NCBI RefSeq assembly: GCF_009184895.1
Contig: NZ_WESE01000005.1
Location: 124,001-188,000 of the forward strand
Length of the DNA stretch: 64,000 nt
Source of the DNA: Nostocoides sp. F2B08
Lineage (GTDB): Bacteria; Actinomycetota; Actinomycetes; Actinomycetales; Dermatophilaceae
Direction of reading: 5' to 3'
Position numbers and translations under genes: made by a program. Shown in pieces: positions 48,001 through 58,908 of the stretch. How positions within the stretch are numbered: position 1 is the first letter of the stretch; every line of letters begins with the position of its first letter. Under the pieces are notes generated by a model that saw only the letters and a list, made by a program, of their open reading frames with translations, ran no database searches and was not told the DNA's origin.

Positions 48001-49536
48001 ATGACGCAGCCCGAGGCCGCAGCGGCCGAGCCATCCGCGACGTCGGAGCCGTCGGACGACCCCGCCGCGACGAGTCTCTCGGACTGGGTGGCGGCCGCCC
48101 TCGTCTTCGGATCCAACGCAGCCGTCCTCGTCGTCGAGATCGTCGCGCTGCGGCTGCTCGCCCCCTACCTGGGGCTCACCCTGGAGACGAGCACCCTCGT
48201 CATCGGCATCGCCCTCGCGGCGATCGCGCTCGGCTCGTGGGTCGGCGGCCTCTGGGCCGACCGCGTCGACCCGCGCCTCGTGCTCGCGCCACTCCTCGCG
48301 ATCTCCGCGGGGGTCGTGGCGGCGACCCCGTTCCTCGTCCGGGGAGCAGCGAACGTCGCGGACGGCGCCTTCCTCCTCATGGCCGCAGCGGCCGCGATCA
48401 TGATCCCCGGTGCGCTGCTGTCGGCGGTCACCCCGATGGTGACGAAGCTGATGCTGACCACGCTCCACCGGACCGGCACCGTCGTCGGACGCCTCTCCGG
48501 GATCGGCACCGTGGGCGCCATCGCCGGCACCGTGGTGACCGGCTTCATCCTCATCTCGCGGGTCCCGATCACGTGGATCATGGTCGGTCTCGGGGTCGCC
48601 CTCCTGCTCGCCGCCGTGGCGACCGCGGTGTGGATCGGAAGCACCGGGCCCCGGCATGTCGCCACCGGCGCGGCCGCCGCTCTCGTCCTCGGCGCCGCCA
48701 CCGTCGTCACGCCGAGCGGCTGCGACACCGAAACCGTCTACCACTGTGCCTCCGTGGTGGCCGACCCGGCGCGAGAGGGCGGTGCCACCCTCGTGCTCGA
48801 CGGACTGCGGCACTCCTACGTCGACACCTCGGACCCGACCTATCTCGAGTTCGGCTACATCCGGGCGATCGCCGCCGGGATCGACAGTCGGCACGCTCCG
48901 GGTGAGCCGCTACGGGTCCACAGCCTCGGCGCGGGTGGTCTGACCCTGCCCCGCTACCTCGACGAGGTCCGTCCCGGAACGGTCGGCTCGGTGTCCGAGG
49001 TCGACCCCGGGGTGATCCGGCTCGACCGCGAGGAGCTCGCCCTGCCCGAGGACATCGCGCTGGACGTCCGGCTCGAGGACGCCCGCCTCGGCCTGGCCGA
49101 GCTCCCGGCCGGAGAGACCGACGTGGTGATCGGCGACGCCTTCGGAGGGGTGAGCGTGCCGTGGCACCTGACCACCCGTGAGACCGTGACGGCCATCGAC
49201 CGGCTGATGACCGATGACGGGATCTACCTCGCCAACATCATCGACTACGGCCCCCTCGCCTTCGCCCGCGCCCAGCTGGCGACCCTGCGCGACGCATACC
49301 CCCATGTCGCCCTCGCCTGGCAGGGCGGCGGCGGGAACCTCGTCGCCGCCGCATCGCGCACCCCGATCGACGTCGCCGCCTGGGAGGACGGTATGGGTGC
49401 GCGAGGTCTGACCTGGACCGTCCTGTCCGGTGCCGAGCTCGACGAGTGGATCGGCGACGCGGACGTCCTCACCGACGACTATGCCCCGGTCGACCAGCTC
49501 CTGACGCCCTATCCACCCACCGTCGGGCGGGTCTGA
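48001..49536 (+). CDS. Fused MFS-type membrane / spermidine-synthase-like protein
   Basis: A 511-residue protein with about six or seven transmembrane helices in residues ~30-240 and a C-terminal Rossmann domain. The membrane part has VEIVALRLLAPYLGLTLETS and ALGSWVGGLWADRVDPRLVL, characteristic of the fused-MFS/spermidine-synthase family. The Rossmann part shows RVHSLGAGGLTLPRYLDEVR, SVSEVDPGVIRLDREEL, DVRLEDARLGLAELPAGETD and VVIGDAFGGVSVPWHL, the last being the catalytic Asp region. Polyamine synthesis is not proven for this group. The gene stands alone. Confidence 0.85.
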   Translation: MTQPEAAAAEPSATSEPSDDPAATSLSDWVAAALVFGSNAAVLVVEIVALRLLAPYLGLTLETSTLVIGIALAAIALGSWVGGLWADRVDPRLVLAPLLAISAGVVAATPFLVRGAANVADGAFLLMAAAAAIMIPGALLSAVTPMVTKLMLTTLHRTGTVVGRLSGIGTVGAIAGTVVTGFILISRVPITWIMVGLGVALLLAAVATAVWIGSTGPRHVATGAAAALVLGAATVVTPSGCDTETVYHCASVVADPAREGGATLVLDGLRHSYVDTSDPTYLEFGYIRAIAAGIDSRHAPGEPLRVHSLGAGGLTLPRYLDEVRPGTVGSVSEVDPGVIRLDREELALPEDIALDVRLEDARLGLAELPAGETDVVIGDAFGGVSVPWHLTTRETVTAIDRLMTDDGIYLANIIDYGPLAFARAQLATLRDAYPHVALAWQGGGGNLVAAASRTPIDVAAWEDGMGARGLTWTVLSGAELDEWIGDADVLTDDYAPVDQLLTPYPPTVGRV

Positions 49537-49725
49537 CCGTCCGATCTGCCGCCCCGGGCGTCCGGATGGCGATTCGTTGTCCAGATCGTGGCTCGGATTG
49601 CTGCCGAGATCGGTGTGCGCGTGCTTAGGTTGGACACGACCCGTCAATGCCGATCCGTCCGGGCCGAACCCCGGGGGCCCCTCGCGGTCCGTCGGAGCGG
49701 CTGACACCTACCCACGGAGGAACCC

Positions 49726-51597
49726 ATGAGCCTGTCCGTTTCACCCGGTGCGCAGCTGAGCGAAGCTGAGCGCGCCATTATCGAGGGCCGGCCCGAGAAC
49801 TGCGCCGTCCAGTTCCGGGAGCGGGTCGCCAAGAGCGGCGCCAGGGAGGCGTTCCGCTACCCCGACGCCGCCGAGCAGTGGCAGTCGGTGACGTGGGGTG
49901 AGGCCGGGGAGATCGTCGACCGCCTCGCGGCGGGCCTGGTCGCCTTGGGCGTCAAGCACCAGCAGCGGGTCGGCATCGCGTCCGGCACGCGCTACGAATG
50001 GGTGCTGGCCGACCTCGCCATCATGTGCGCCGGCGCGGCCACCACGACGGTCTACCCCTCGACGATGGCCGACGACGTCGCCTACATCCTCTCCGACTCG
50101 GAGTCGCAGGTCGTCTTCGCCGAGGACCAGCTCCAGGTCGCCAAGCTCGTCGAGCAGCGTGACGCGCTCCCGACCGTCTCCAAGGTCGTCGTCCTCGACA
50201 ACTCGGTCGCCGTCGACGACCGCGACGGGTGGATCATCACCCTCGACCAGCTCGAGACGCTCGGCGGCGAGTACCTCGAGCAGAATCCCCGCGCGGTCGA
50301 CGAGGCCATCGAGGCGATCGAGCCCGAGCACCTCGCCACCCTGATCTACACCTCCGGCACGACCGGCCGGCCCAAGGGCGTCCGGCTGCGCCACTCCTCG
50401 TGGACCTACGAGGGTGCCGCGATCCAGGCCCAGGACATCCTCAGCGAGGACGATCTGCAGTTCCTGTGGCTGCCGCTCGCCCACTCCTTCGGCAAGGTGC
50501 TCCTCTCGACCCAGATGGCGATCGGCTTCCCGACCGCGATCGACGGGCGGGTGGACAAGATCGTCGAGAACCTCGGCATCGTCAAGCCGACCTTCATGGG
50601 CGCGGCCCCACGCATCTTCGAGAAGGCCCATGGCCGCATCGTCACGATGCAGGCCGCCGAGGGCGGCGCCAAGGAGAAGATCTTCAACAAGGCGTTCGAG
50701 GTCGGCCGCAAGGTGGATGCCCTCAAGCGTGAGGGCAAGTCGGTGCCGTTCCTGCTCAACGTCCAGCACGGCATCTTCGACGCGCTGGTCTTCAAGAAGG
50801 TTCGGGAGCGCTTCGGCGGTCGGGTCCGCTTCTTCATCTCGGGTGCCGCGGCGCTGAACCAGGACATCGGCGAGTGGTTCCACGCCGCCGGGATCAAGAT
50901 CCTCGAGGGCTACGGCCTGACGGAGACCTCGGCGGGCTCCTTCGTCAACCGCCCCAACGACTACAAGTTCGGCAGCGTCGGCCCGGTCTTCCCGGGCAGC
51001 GAGGTCAGGCTCGGTGCGGACGACGAGATCCTCATCAAGGGCCCCGGTGTCATGGACGGGTACCACAACCTCCCGGAGGAGACGGCCAAGACCCTGGACT
51101 CCGAGGGCTGGCTGCACACCGGGGACAAGGGGTTCATCGATGAGGACGGGCACCTGAAGATCACCGGCCGGATCAAGGACCTGTTCAAGACGTCCGGTGG
51201 CAAGTACATCGCCCCGAGCGCGATCGAGAGCAAGTTCAAGGCGATCTGCCCGTACGCCAGCCAGTTCCAGGTCTTCGGCAACGAGCGCAACTACTGTGTC
51301 GCGCTCGTCACCCTCGACCCCGACGCGATGGCCACGTGGGCCGAGGAGAACGGCATGGCCGGCGCCTCCTACGAGGAGGTCGTCGCCAGCCCCGCGGTCA
51401 GGCAGATGGTGAGCGGCTACGTCGACGAGATGAACCAGGGTCTGAACCGCTGGGAGACCATCAAGAAGTGGCGCCTTCTCGACCACGACCTGTCGGTCGA
51501 GTCCGGCGAGCTCACGCCGTCGATGAAGGTCAAGCGCAACGTCGTCGAGAGCAACTACGCCAAGGTCATCGACGAGATGTACCACGCGGAGAACTGA
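49726..51597 (+). CDS. Long-chain fatty acid-CoA ligase (FadD15-like)
   Basis: A 623-residue AMP-forming acyl-CoA ligase. LATLIYTSGTTGRPKGVRLR is the AMP/P-loop motif (~residues 203-222), HSFGKVLLSTQMAIGFPTA the fatty-acid-tunnel region, EGYGLTETSAGSFVNRPND motif A5, and HTGDKGFIDEDGHLKITGRI with KDLFKTSGGKYIAPS the C-terminal-domain hinge and catalytic Lys region. The length and KDLFKTSGGKYIAP fit long-chain ligases. ACGGAGGAACCC precedes the ATG. The 189-nt upstream gap holds a -10-like TAGGTT (~49626). A very long hairpin ends the gene. It could provide substrate to fadH or to the acyl-CoA dehydrogenase at 58905, but it is not in an operon with them. Confidence 0.9.
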   Translation: MSLSVSPGAQLSEAERAIIEGRPENCAVQFRERVAKSGAREAFRYPDAAEQWQSVTWGEAGEIVDRLAAGLVALGVKHQQRVGIASGTRYEWVLADLAIMCAGAATTTVYPSTMADDVAYILSDSESQVVFAEDQLQVAKLVEQRDALPTVSKVVVLDNSVAVDDRDGWIITLDQLETLGGEYLEQNPRAVDEAIEAIEPEHLATLIYTSGTTGRPKGVRLRHSSWTYEGAAIQAQDILSEDDLQFLWLPLAHSFGKVLLSTQMAIGFPTAIDGRVDKIVENLGIVKPTFMGAAPRIFEKAHGRIVTMQAAEGGAKEKIFNKAFEVGRKVDALKREGKSVPFLLNVQHGIFDALVFKKVRERFGGRVRFFISGAAALNQDIGEWFHAAGIKILEGYGLTETSAGSFVNRPNDYKFGSVGPVFPGSEVRLGADDEILIKGPGVMDGYHNLPEETAKTLDSEGWLHTGDKGFIDEDGHLKITGRIKDLFKTSGGKYIAPSAIESKFKAICPYASQFQVFGNERNYCVALVTLDPDAMATWAEENGMAGASYEEVVASPAVRQMVSGYVDEMNQGLNRWETIKKWRLLDHDLSVESGELTPSMKVKRNVVESNYAKVIDEMYHAEN

Positions 51598-51621
51598 GCC
51601 GGCACCGACCTGGGAAGCACC

Positions 51622-51685
51622 CCGCGAGGGGCGGCGAAGCGGTGGTCATCCTCGTCGATGATCACCGCTTCGCCGTCCCTCGCGG
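51622..51685. terminator. 29-bp hairpin between convergent fadD-like and whiB genes
   Basis: The arms 51622-51650 and 51657-51685 pair over 29 positions with only two G-U wobbles and a 6-nt loop (CTCGTC). It is the longest stem in the window. Its arm sequence (GCGAGGG, CGGCG, GCGGTGGTCATC) is related to the palindrome after ppgK. Probably a bidirectional terminator. Confidence 0.75.
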
Positions 51686-51743
51686 CGCCTGATGGGTATG
51701 CGGTGGTCCGGTCTGTGGTTGTACTCGTGGGTGGTGGTGCGGG

Positions 51744-52034
51744 TCAGGCGACGCCGAGGTCGGCGCGGGCGTAGTGCCGCTGCCGCTCCTCCTCGCCCAT
51801 GCCGCCCCAGATTCCGTAGGGCTCACGCACGGTCAGGGCGTGCTCGCGGCAGGCCTGGAGCACGGGGCACGAGTCGCATACGGCCTTGGCCTGCTCGATC
51901 CGCATCCGCCGTGCGCGACCGCGCTCGCCGTCGGGGTGGAAGAACATCTCGGACGGGAGGACCCGGCAGGAGCCTTCGACCTGCCAGTCCCAAAGGTGGG
52001 CAGCCGGAACCGGTGCCTGCGCCTGGATCGCCAT
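51744..52034 (-). CDS. whiB3: WhiB-family Fe-S transcription regulator, WhiB3/WhiD-like
   Basis: A 96-residue regulator with the four cluster Cys: VEGSCRVLPSEMFF, then AVCDSCPVLQACREHAL. The turn motif PYGIWGGMGEEERQRHYA and the FFHPDGERGRARRMR segment match the WhiB3/WhiD subgroup. WhiB proteins carry an O2/NO-sensitive [4Fe-4S] cluster and act with the primary sigma factor; M. tuberculosis WhiB3 tunes redox and lipid metabolism. ATG 52034 was chosen; a GTG at 52043 adds three residues. It diverges from guaB across 145 bp, where TATACC (52080-52085, minus strand) is a possible -10. Confidence 0.9.
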   Translation of the reverse strand: MAIQAQAPVPAAHLWDWQVEGSCRVLPSEMFFHPDGERGRARRMRIEQAKAVCDSCPVLQACREHALTVREPYGIWGGMGEEERQRHYARADLGVA

Positions 52035-52086
52035 GCCTGCCACCGTAGGAGGGATCCGGTGATGATGGGGTCAGCGGAAGGTATAG

Positions 52087-53712
<1,626 letters not shown>

Positions 53713-53766
53713 GGGGGCCGGACTCGGGGTCCGGACCGGTCGCCGCCGGCGGCTAGGCTCTGCCCC

Positions 53767-54885
53767 GTGAACGAGATCGAGATCGGCAGAGGCAAGCGGG
53801 GACGACGCGCCTACTCCTTCGAGGACATCGCCGTGGTGCCGTCGCGCCGCACCCGCGACCCCGAGGAGGTCTCGGTCTCCTGGCAGATCGACGCCTACCA
53901 CTTCGACATCCCGGTCATCTCCGCCCCGATGGACTCGGTCATGTCACCGTCGAGCGCGATCGCCCTCGGCCGGCTCGGCGGACTGCCGGTGCTCGACCTC
54001 GAGGGGCTGTGGACCCGCTACGACGACCCCGAGCCACTGCTGGCCGAGATCGCCGCCCTCGACCCCGCCCTCGCGACGAGCCGCATGCAGGAGATGTACT
54101 CCGAGCCGATCCAGGCCGAGCTCGTCGCGGCCCGCCTCAAGGAGCTGCGCGAGGCGGGCGTGACCGTCGCCGGGGCCCTGAGCCCGCAGCGCACTCAACA
54201 GCACTGGAAGACCGTCGTCGACGCCGGGGTCGACCTGTTCGTCATCAGGGGAACGACGGTGTCGGCCGAGCACGTCTCGGGACAGGCCGAGCCGCTCAAC
54301 CTCAAGCGCTTCATCTACGAGCTCGACGTCCCCGTCATCGTCGGGGGCGCGGCGTCCTACACCGCAGCGCTGCACCTCATGCGGACCGGTGCCGCGGGGG
54401 TTCTCGTCGGCTTCGGCGGGGGCGCGGCCTCGACGACCCGCCGCACCCTCGGCATCCAGGTGCCGATGGCGAGTGCGATCGCCGACGTCGCCGCGGCCCG
54501 CCGCGACTATCTCGACGAGTCCGGCGGACGCTACGTCCACGTCATCGCCGACGGTGGAGTCGGCACGAGTGGCGACCTCGTCAAGGCCGTCGCCGTCGGC
54601 GCCGACGCCGTCATGCTCGGGGCGGCGCTCGCCCGCGCCACCGACGCACCGGGTCGTGGGTTCCACTGGGGCCCCGAGGCCCACCACGGCCAGCTGCCCC
54701 GCGGCGAGCGGGTCGAGGTGGGTGCCGCGGCGCCGCTGCAGGAGGTACTGTTCGGCCCCAGCCGCACCGCGAACGGCACGACCAACCTCATCGGCGCCCT
54801 TCGGCGGGCCATGGCCACGACCGGCTACAGCGACGTCAAGGAGTTCCAGCGGGTCGAGGTCGTCGTCGCGCCCTACCAGGCCTGA
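53767..54885 (+). CDS. guaB3: GuaB3-family IMP dehydrogenase-related protein
   Basis: A 372-residue IMPDH-like barrel without CBS domains. YSFEDIAVVPSRRTRDPEEV and IPVISAPMDSVMSPSSAIAL match the barrel start. The catalytic loop reads VGFGGGAASTTRRTLGIQVP, so the position of the IMPDH Cys is Ser222. ADGGVGTSGDLVKAVAVGAD is the phosphate-binding strand. Paralogues of this type next to guaB are conserved in actinobacteria, and their reaction is not the standard IMPDH one by this loop. The GTG start lies 7 nt after TAGGCT (53754-53759). Confidence 0.9.
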   Translation: MNEIEIGRGKRGRRAYSFEDIAVVPSRRTRDPEEVSVSWQIDAYHFDIPVISAPMDSVMSPSSAIALGRLGGLPVLDLEGLWTRYDDPEPLLAEIAALDPALATSRMQEMYSEPIQAELVAARLKELREAGVTVAGALSPQRTQQHWKTVVDAGVDLFVIRGTTVSAEHVSGQAEPLNLKRFIYELDVPVIVGGAASYTAALHLMRTGAAGVLVGFGGGAASTTRRTLGIQVPMASAIADVAAARRDYLDESGGRYVHVIADGGVGTSGDLVKAVAVGADAVMLGAALARATDAPGRGFHWGPEAHHGQLPRGERVEVGAAAPLQEVLFGPSRTANGTTNLIGALRRAMATTGYSDVKEFQRVEVVVAPYQA

Positions 54886-54896
54886 GAAGGATCCGC

Positions 54897-55469
54897 GTGG
54901 GCACGGTGCTGCGGCGGGCTGTCGGGACGTCGGTCGCGTCACTCACCGCCGCTCTCGTCCTCACCGGCTGTGCCGGGTTCGGAGAGGCTCCTGAGCCCAC
55001 CCGGCTCACGGCTCCACCGCCGGGTGCGCCGACGCTGGCCACGACCGAGGCGTTCAGCGAGATCGACGCGGAGCTCGTCGCGCGCATGGTCGGCCATCAC
55101 CAGGAGGCGCTCGACCTCGCCGCCCTCGTGCCCGACCGCACCGAGACACCCGAGGTCGTCGTCCTCGCCCAGGACATCACGGACGCGCGCACCGGGCAGC
55201 TGGCGGAGCTGGTCGACCGGCTCGACGGCTGGGGCGTACCGACCGGGACCCGATCCGCCGAGCCGGCCACAGCCCTTGCCGAGGCCGAGGGCGCCGAGTT
55301 CGACCGGCTGTGGCTCGAGGAGATGACCGCGCACCACGAGGACGGCATCGCGCTCGCCGAGGACGTCCTGGGCAGCGCGTCCGACCGCCCCACCCTGACC
55401 TTCGCCGAGCGGCTCGCGGAGACCGAGCGGGCCGAGCTCGGCCGGCTGGAGGCGATGCGCGGCGGGTGA
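54897..55469 (+). CDS. DUF305 lipoprotein
   Basis: A 190-residue exported lipoprotein. The lipobox is AALVLTGCAGFG (Cys ~25), followed by a Pro-rich linker. The DUF305 domain has the two characteristic helices with paired His: LVARMVGHHQEALDLAALVP and MTAHHEDGIALAEDVLGSA, resembling the ferritin-like DUF305 pattern. Some members are linked to metals, but function is not established. GAGAAGG precedes the GTG start. It begins 11 nt after guaB3 and may be co-transcribed with it. Confidence 0.85.
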   Translation: MGTVLRRAVGTSVASLTAALVLTGCAGFGEAPEPTRLTAPPPGAPTLATTEAFSEIDAELVARMVGHHQEALDLAALVPDRTETPEVVVLAQDITDARTGQLAELVDRLDGWGVPTGTRSAEPATALAEAEGAEFDRLWLEEMTAHHEDGIALAEDVLGSASDRPTLTFAERLAETERAELGRLEAMRGG

Positions 55470-55552
55470 CCCGCGCATACCGACCGAGCGCACGCGGCGA
55501 GAATCCTCACGTTCGGCCTCCCGATCGGGGGACGCGCGGTTACTTTTGGGTA

Positions 55553-57139
55553 ATGACGGACGTCCTCATCGATCCCGAGACCGACCCCAAGGCCACCTAC
55601 GCGATCGACCCGGCCCGGGTCCGCGCGCTCACGCGGCTCGCCGTGGCCTCCGGCGAGAGCCACCGCGTCATCACGCCGATGACGGGCGGACCACTCGCCA
55701 CCGTCCCGTTCTCCACCGAGGAGGACGTGGAGGAGGCGTATGCGGTGGCCCGGGCCGCCCAGCCCGCCTGGGCCGCGCGCTCGGTCGCCGACCGGTCGAA
55801 GATCGTGCTGCGCTACCACGACCTCGTCCTCGCCCGGCAGCGCGAGCTCATGGACCTCGTCCAGCTCGAGTCCGGCAAGGCCCGACGGCACGCCTTCGAG
55901 GAGATCGCCGACGTCGCGATCTGCTCGCGGCACTACGGCCGCAACGCCGAGCGGTACCTGCGACCCCAGCGCCGCGGGCCGGGAGCCTTCCCCATCCTGT
56001 CCCAGTCGGTTGAGTCGCACCTGCCCAAGGGCGTCGTCGGCATCGTGTCTCCGTGGAACTACCCGCTCGCCCTGGCGATCACGGACGCGATCCCCGCGCT
56101 GCTGGCCGGCAACTCCGTCGTCCTCCGGCCGGACGCCCAGGGCATCCTCTCGGCGCTCGCCGGGCTCGAGCTGTTCCACGCGGCCGGGCTGCCGCCGGAG
56201 GTGTTCCAGGTCGTCCTCGGTCCGGGGTCCTCGATCGGCCAGGCGGTCGTCGACCGCGCGGACTACGTCTGCTACACGGGGTCGACGGCCACCGGCCGTC
56301 GGGTCGCGGCGAGCCTCGCGCCGAGACTGGTCGGCTACAGCATGGAGCTCGGCGGGAAGAACTCGATGTACATCGCCGCCGACGCCAGCCTGAGCAGGGC
56401 GGTCGAGACGGCGGTGCGGGGGGCGTTCTCCTCGGCGGGTCAGCTGTGCATCTCGCACGAGCGACTCCTCGTGCACACCGACATCTACGACGAGTTCGTC
56501 CCGGCCTTCGTCGAGGCGGTCAAGGCCATGCGGCTCGGGACCGAGCTGTCGTTCGGCTTCGACATGGGCTCCCTCGTCGGGGAGCAGCAGCTGCAGACGG
56601 TCACCGAGCACGTCGAGGACGCGCGACGCCACGGAGCCCGGGTGCTCGCAGGTGGACGGCACCGGCCGGACATCGGCCCGTTCGTCTACGAGCCGACCGT
56701 GCTGAGCGACGTGACCTCGGCGATGATGTGCCGAGACCTCGAGACGTTCGGCCCGGTCGCGTCGATCTACCGGGTCGGCTCGGACGAGGAGGCGATCGCG
56801 ATCGCCAACGACACCCCCTACGGCCTGAACGCCGCGGTCATGACCGGATCGGTGAAGCACGGTCGGCGGATCGCCGCCCGGCTGCAGGCGGGGACGGTGA
56901 ACATCAACGAGGCGTATGCGGCGGCCTGGGCCTCCAAGGGCGCCCCCATGGGCGGGATGAAGGACTCCGGCGTCGGGCGCCGACACGGGCGGGAGGGCAT
57001 CGTCAAGTACACGGAGCCGCAGAACGTCACCGCCCAGCACCTGCTCGGCTTCGGCCCCCCGCCGTGGGTGAGCGACGAGATGTTCGCGACGACGTTGACC
57101 GCCGCGCTCAAGGTCATGAAGAAGGTCGGTGTGCGATGA
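55553..57139 (+). CDS. gabD2: Succinate-semialdehyde dehydrogenase (NADP+)-type aldehyde dehydrogenase
   Basis: A 528-residue aldehyde dehydrogenase. GVVGIVSPWNYPLALAITDA is the cofactor-binding motif, CYTGSTATGRRVAASLAPRL the NAD(P) loop, MELGGKNSMYIAADASLS carries the catalytic Glu and SSAGQLCISHERLLVHTDIY the catalytic Cys (~297). The C-terminal TVNINEAYAAAWASKGAPMG and GGMKDSGVGRRHGREGIVKY match the GabD2 group. The ATG follows TACTTT (55541-55546) by 6 nt, a leaderless start. It overlaps the next gene by 4 nt (ATGA), so it heads a three-gene operon. Substrate beyond the family name is not proven. Confidence 0.85.
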   Translation: MTDVLIDPETDPKATYAIDPARVRALTRLAVASGESHRVITPMTGGPLATVPFSTEEDVEEAYAVARAAQPAWAARSVADRSKIVLRYHDLVLARQRELMDLVQLESGKARRHAFEEIADVAICSRHYGRNAERYLRPQRRGPGAFPILSQSVESHLPKGVVGIVSPWNYPLALAITDAIPALLAGNSVVLRPDAQGILSALAGLELFHAAGLPPEVFQVVLGPGSSIGQAVVDRADYVCYTGSTATGRRVAASLAPRLVGYSMELGGKNSMYIAADASLSRAVETAVRGAFSSAGQLCISHERLLVHTDIYDEFVPAFVEAVKAMRLGTELSFGFDMGSLVGEQQLQTVTEHVEDARRHGARVLAGGRHRPDIGPFVYEPTVLSDVTSAMMCRDLETFGPVASIYRVGSDEEAIAIANDTPYGLNAAVMTGSVKHGRRIAARLQAGTVNINEAYAAAWASKGAPMGGMKDSGVGRRHGREGIVKYTEPQNVTAQHLLGFGPPPWVSDEMFATTLTAALKVMKKVGVR

Positions 57140-58908
57140 GCGCGGCGCTCGACAGCGATCGGGTCGTCGCCGACGACGTCGTGGGCGAACAGACGAGCGA
57201 GCCCGACTACGACGTCGTCGTCATCGGGTCCGGTTTCGGCGGTTCGGTGGCCGCGCTCCGCCTCGCCGAGAAGGGCTACTCCGTCCTCGTGCTCGAGGCC
57301 GGTCGCCGGTTCGAGGACGAGGACTTCGCGAAGACGTCGTGGGACGTCAAGAACTATCTGTGGGCGCCGCAGCTCGGCTGCTACGGCATCCAGCGGATCC
57401 AGAAGCTCCCGGACGTCATGGTGCTCGCCGGGGCGGGCGTCGGCGGCGGCTCGCTCAACTACGCCAACACGCTCTACGTCCCGCCGCGGCCGTTCTTCGA
57501 GGACCGGCAATGGGGCCACATCACGGACTGGCAGGACGAGCTGGCCCCGCACTACGACACGGCGCAGACCATGCTCGGCGTCGTCGAGAACACGTGTGAG
57601 GGCCCGGTCGAGGAGGTCATGCGCCAGTCCGCCGACGACATGGGCGTCGGCCACACCTTCCGCAAGACCCCGGTCGGGATCTTCTTCGGCGAGCCCGGTC
57701 GCACGGTGCCGGACCCGTACTTCGGTGGTGCAGGGCCGGCTCGCACCGGCTGCACCCTGTGCGGCAACTGCATGGTCGGGTGCCGGGTGGGCGCTAAGAA
57801 CACCCTGATGAAGAACTACCTCGCCCTCGCCGAGGGACTCGGCGTCACCATCGAGCCCTTGCGCACCGTCGTGCGCCTCGGGGAGGTTCCGGGTGCACCC
57901 GGTCTCCACCGCATACTCCACGAGCGGACCGGGCCGCGGCGCGCCCAGGACCGGCGCGTGACCACGGCGCGGCACGTCGTCGTCGCCGCCGGCACGTGGG
58001 GCACCCAGACGCTGCTCCACTCGATGAAGGCCGAGGGCGAGCTGCCCCGCCTGAGCGAGCGCCTCGGGCAGCTGACCCGGACCAACTCGGAGGCGATCCT
58101 GGGGGCGGTGACGCAACGGGTGCCGGAGCAGACCGACTGCACCCGTGGCGTCGCGATCACCTCGTCGTTCCACCCGGACGAGAACACGCACGTCGAGAAC
58201 GTCCGCTACGGGCCCGGGTCCAACGCAATGGGTCTGCTCTCCACGCTGCTCGTCGCCGGCGACACCGAGCGGCCCCGTCCGATGCAGTTCCTGCGCGACC
58301 TCGTCCGTGACCCGGGCCCGTTCGTCAAGACCTTCCCGATGGTGCGCCGGTGGTCGGAGCGGATCATCATCCTGCTGGTCATGCAGACCCTCGACAACTC
58401 ACTGACGACCTCGGTCAAGCGCCGGGCCGGACGGTGGGTGCTCACCAGCCGCCAGGGCCACGGTGAGCCGAACCCGACCTACATCAGGGCCGGCCATGAG
58501 GCGATGCACGTCGTCGCCAAGCGGCTCCAGGACGTCACGGGGCAGTACACCGCGGCCGGCGGCAGCTGGCCGGAGGTGTTCGACATCCCGATGACCGCGC
58601 ACTTCATCGGCGGCGCGCCGATCGGGGACTCGCCGGAGTCCGGGGTCCTCGACCCGTACCACCGGCTCTGGGGACACCCCGGCATCAGCGTGGTCGACGG
58701 CACGGCGATCAGCGCGAACCTCGGCGTGAACCCGTCCCTGACGATCACCGCCCAGGCGGAGCGCGCTTTCGCGCTCTGGCCGAACAAGGGTGAGGCCGAC
58801 CCGCGGCCGGAGCAGGGCCGGGCCTACCGCAGGATCGACCCGGTGGCACCGCGTCGGCGGGCGGTCGAGCGGTTCACGCACGTGGAGAGTGCGAGACTGG
58901 CGGGATGA
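57136..58908 (+). CDS. GMC oxidoreductase, cholesterol-oxidase-like (ChoD type)
   Basis: A 590-residue FAD enzyme. VVVIGSGFGGSVAALRLAEK is the dinucleotide-binding motif. VLAGAGVGGGSLNYANTLYV is the GMC signature, and TGCTLCGNCMVGCRVGAKNT is a Cys-rich motif (CxxCxxCxxxC) found in the ChoD-like group of actinobacteria. DGTAISANLGVNPSLTITAQ completes the FAD site. M. tuberculosis ChoD (Rv3409c) lies beside guaB3 in a comparable neighbourhood. True cholesterol oxidation is doubtful for many such homologues. It overlaps both neighbours by 4 nt, so its work is tied to an aldehyde dehydrogenase and an acyl-CoA dehydrogenase. Confidence 0.85.
   Translation: MSAALDSDRVVADDVVGEQTSEPDYDVVVIGSGFGGSVAALRLAEKGYSVLVLEAGRRFEDEDFAKTSWDVKNYLWAPQLGCYGIQRIQKLPDVMVLAGAGVGGGSLNYANTLYVPPRPFFEDRQWGHITDWQDELAPHYDTAQTMLGVVENTCEGPVEEVMRQSADDMGVGHTFRKTPVGIFFGEPGRTVPDPYFGGAGPARTGCTLCGNCMVGCRVGAKNTLMKNYLALAEGLGVTIEPLRTVVRLGEVPGAPGLHRILHERTGPRRAQDRRVTTARHVVVAAGTWGTQTLLHSMKAEGELPRLSERLGQLTRTNSEAILGAVTQRVPEQTDCTRGVAITSSFHPDENTHVENVRYGPGSNAMGLLSTLLVAGDTERPRPMQFLRDLVRDPGPFVKTFPMVRRWSERIIILLVMQTLDNSLTTSVKRRAGRWVLTSRQGHGEPNPTYIRAGHEAMHVVAKRLQDVTGQYTAAGGSWPEVFDIPMTAHFIGGAPIGDSPESGVLDPYHRLWGHPGISVVDGTAISANLGVNPSLTITAQAERAFALWPNKGEADPRPEQGRAYRRIDPVAPRRRAVERFTHVESARLAG

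Noticed and set aside
57136..58908. Calling the GMC enzyme a true cholesterol oxidase and the region a sterol catabolism cluster
   Set aside because: No other sterol-degradation genes (mce4, kst, hsa types) are present, and ChoD-like proteins often lack this activity.
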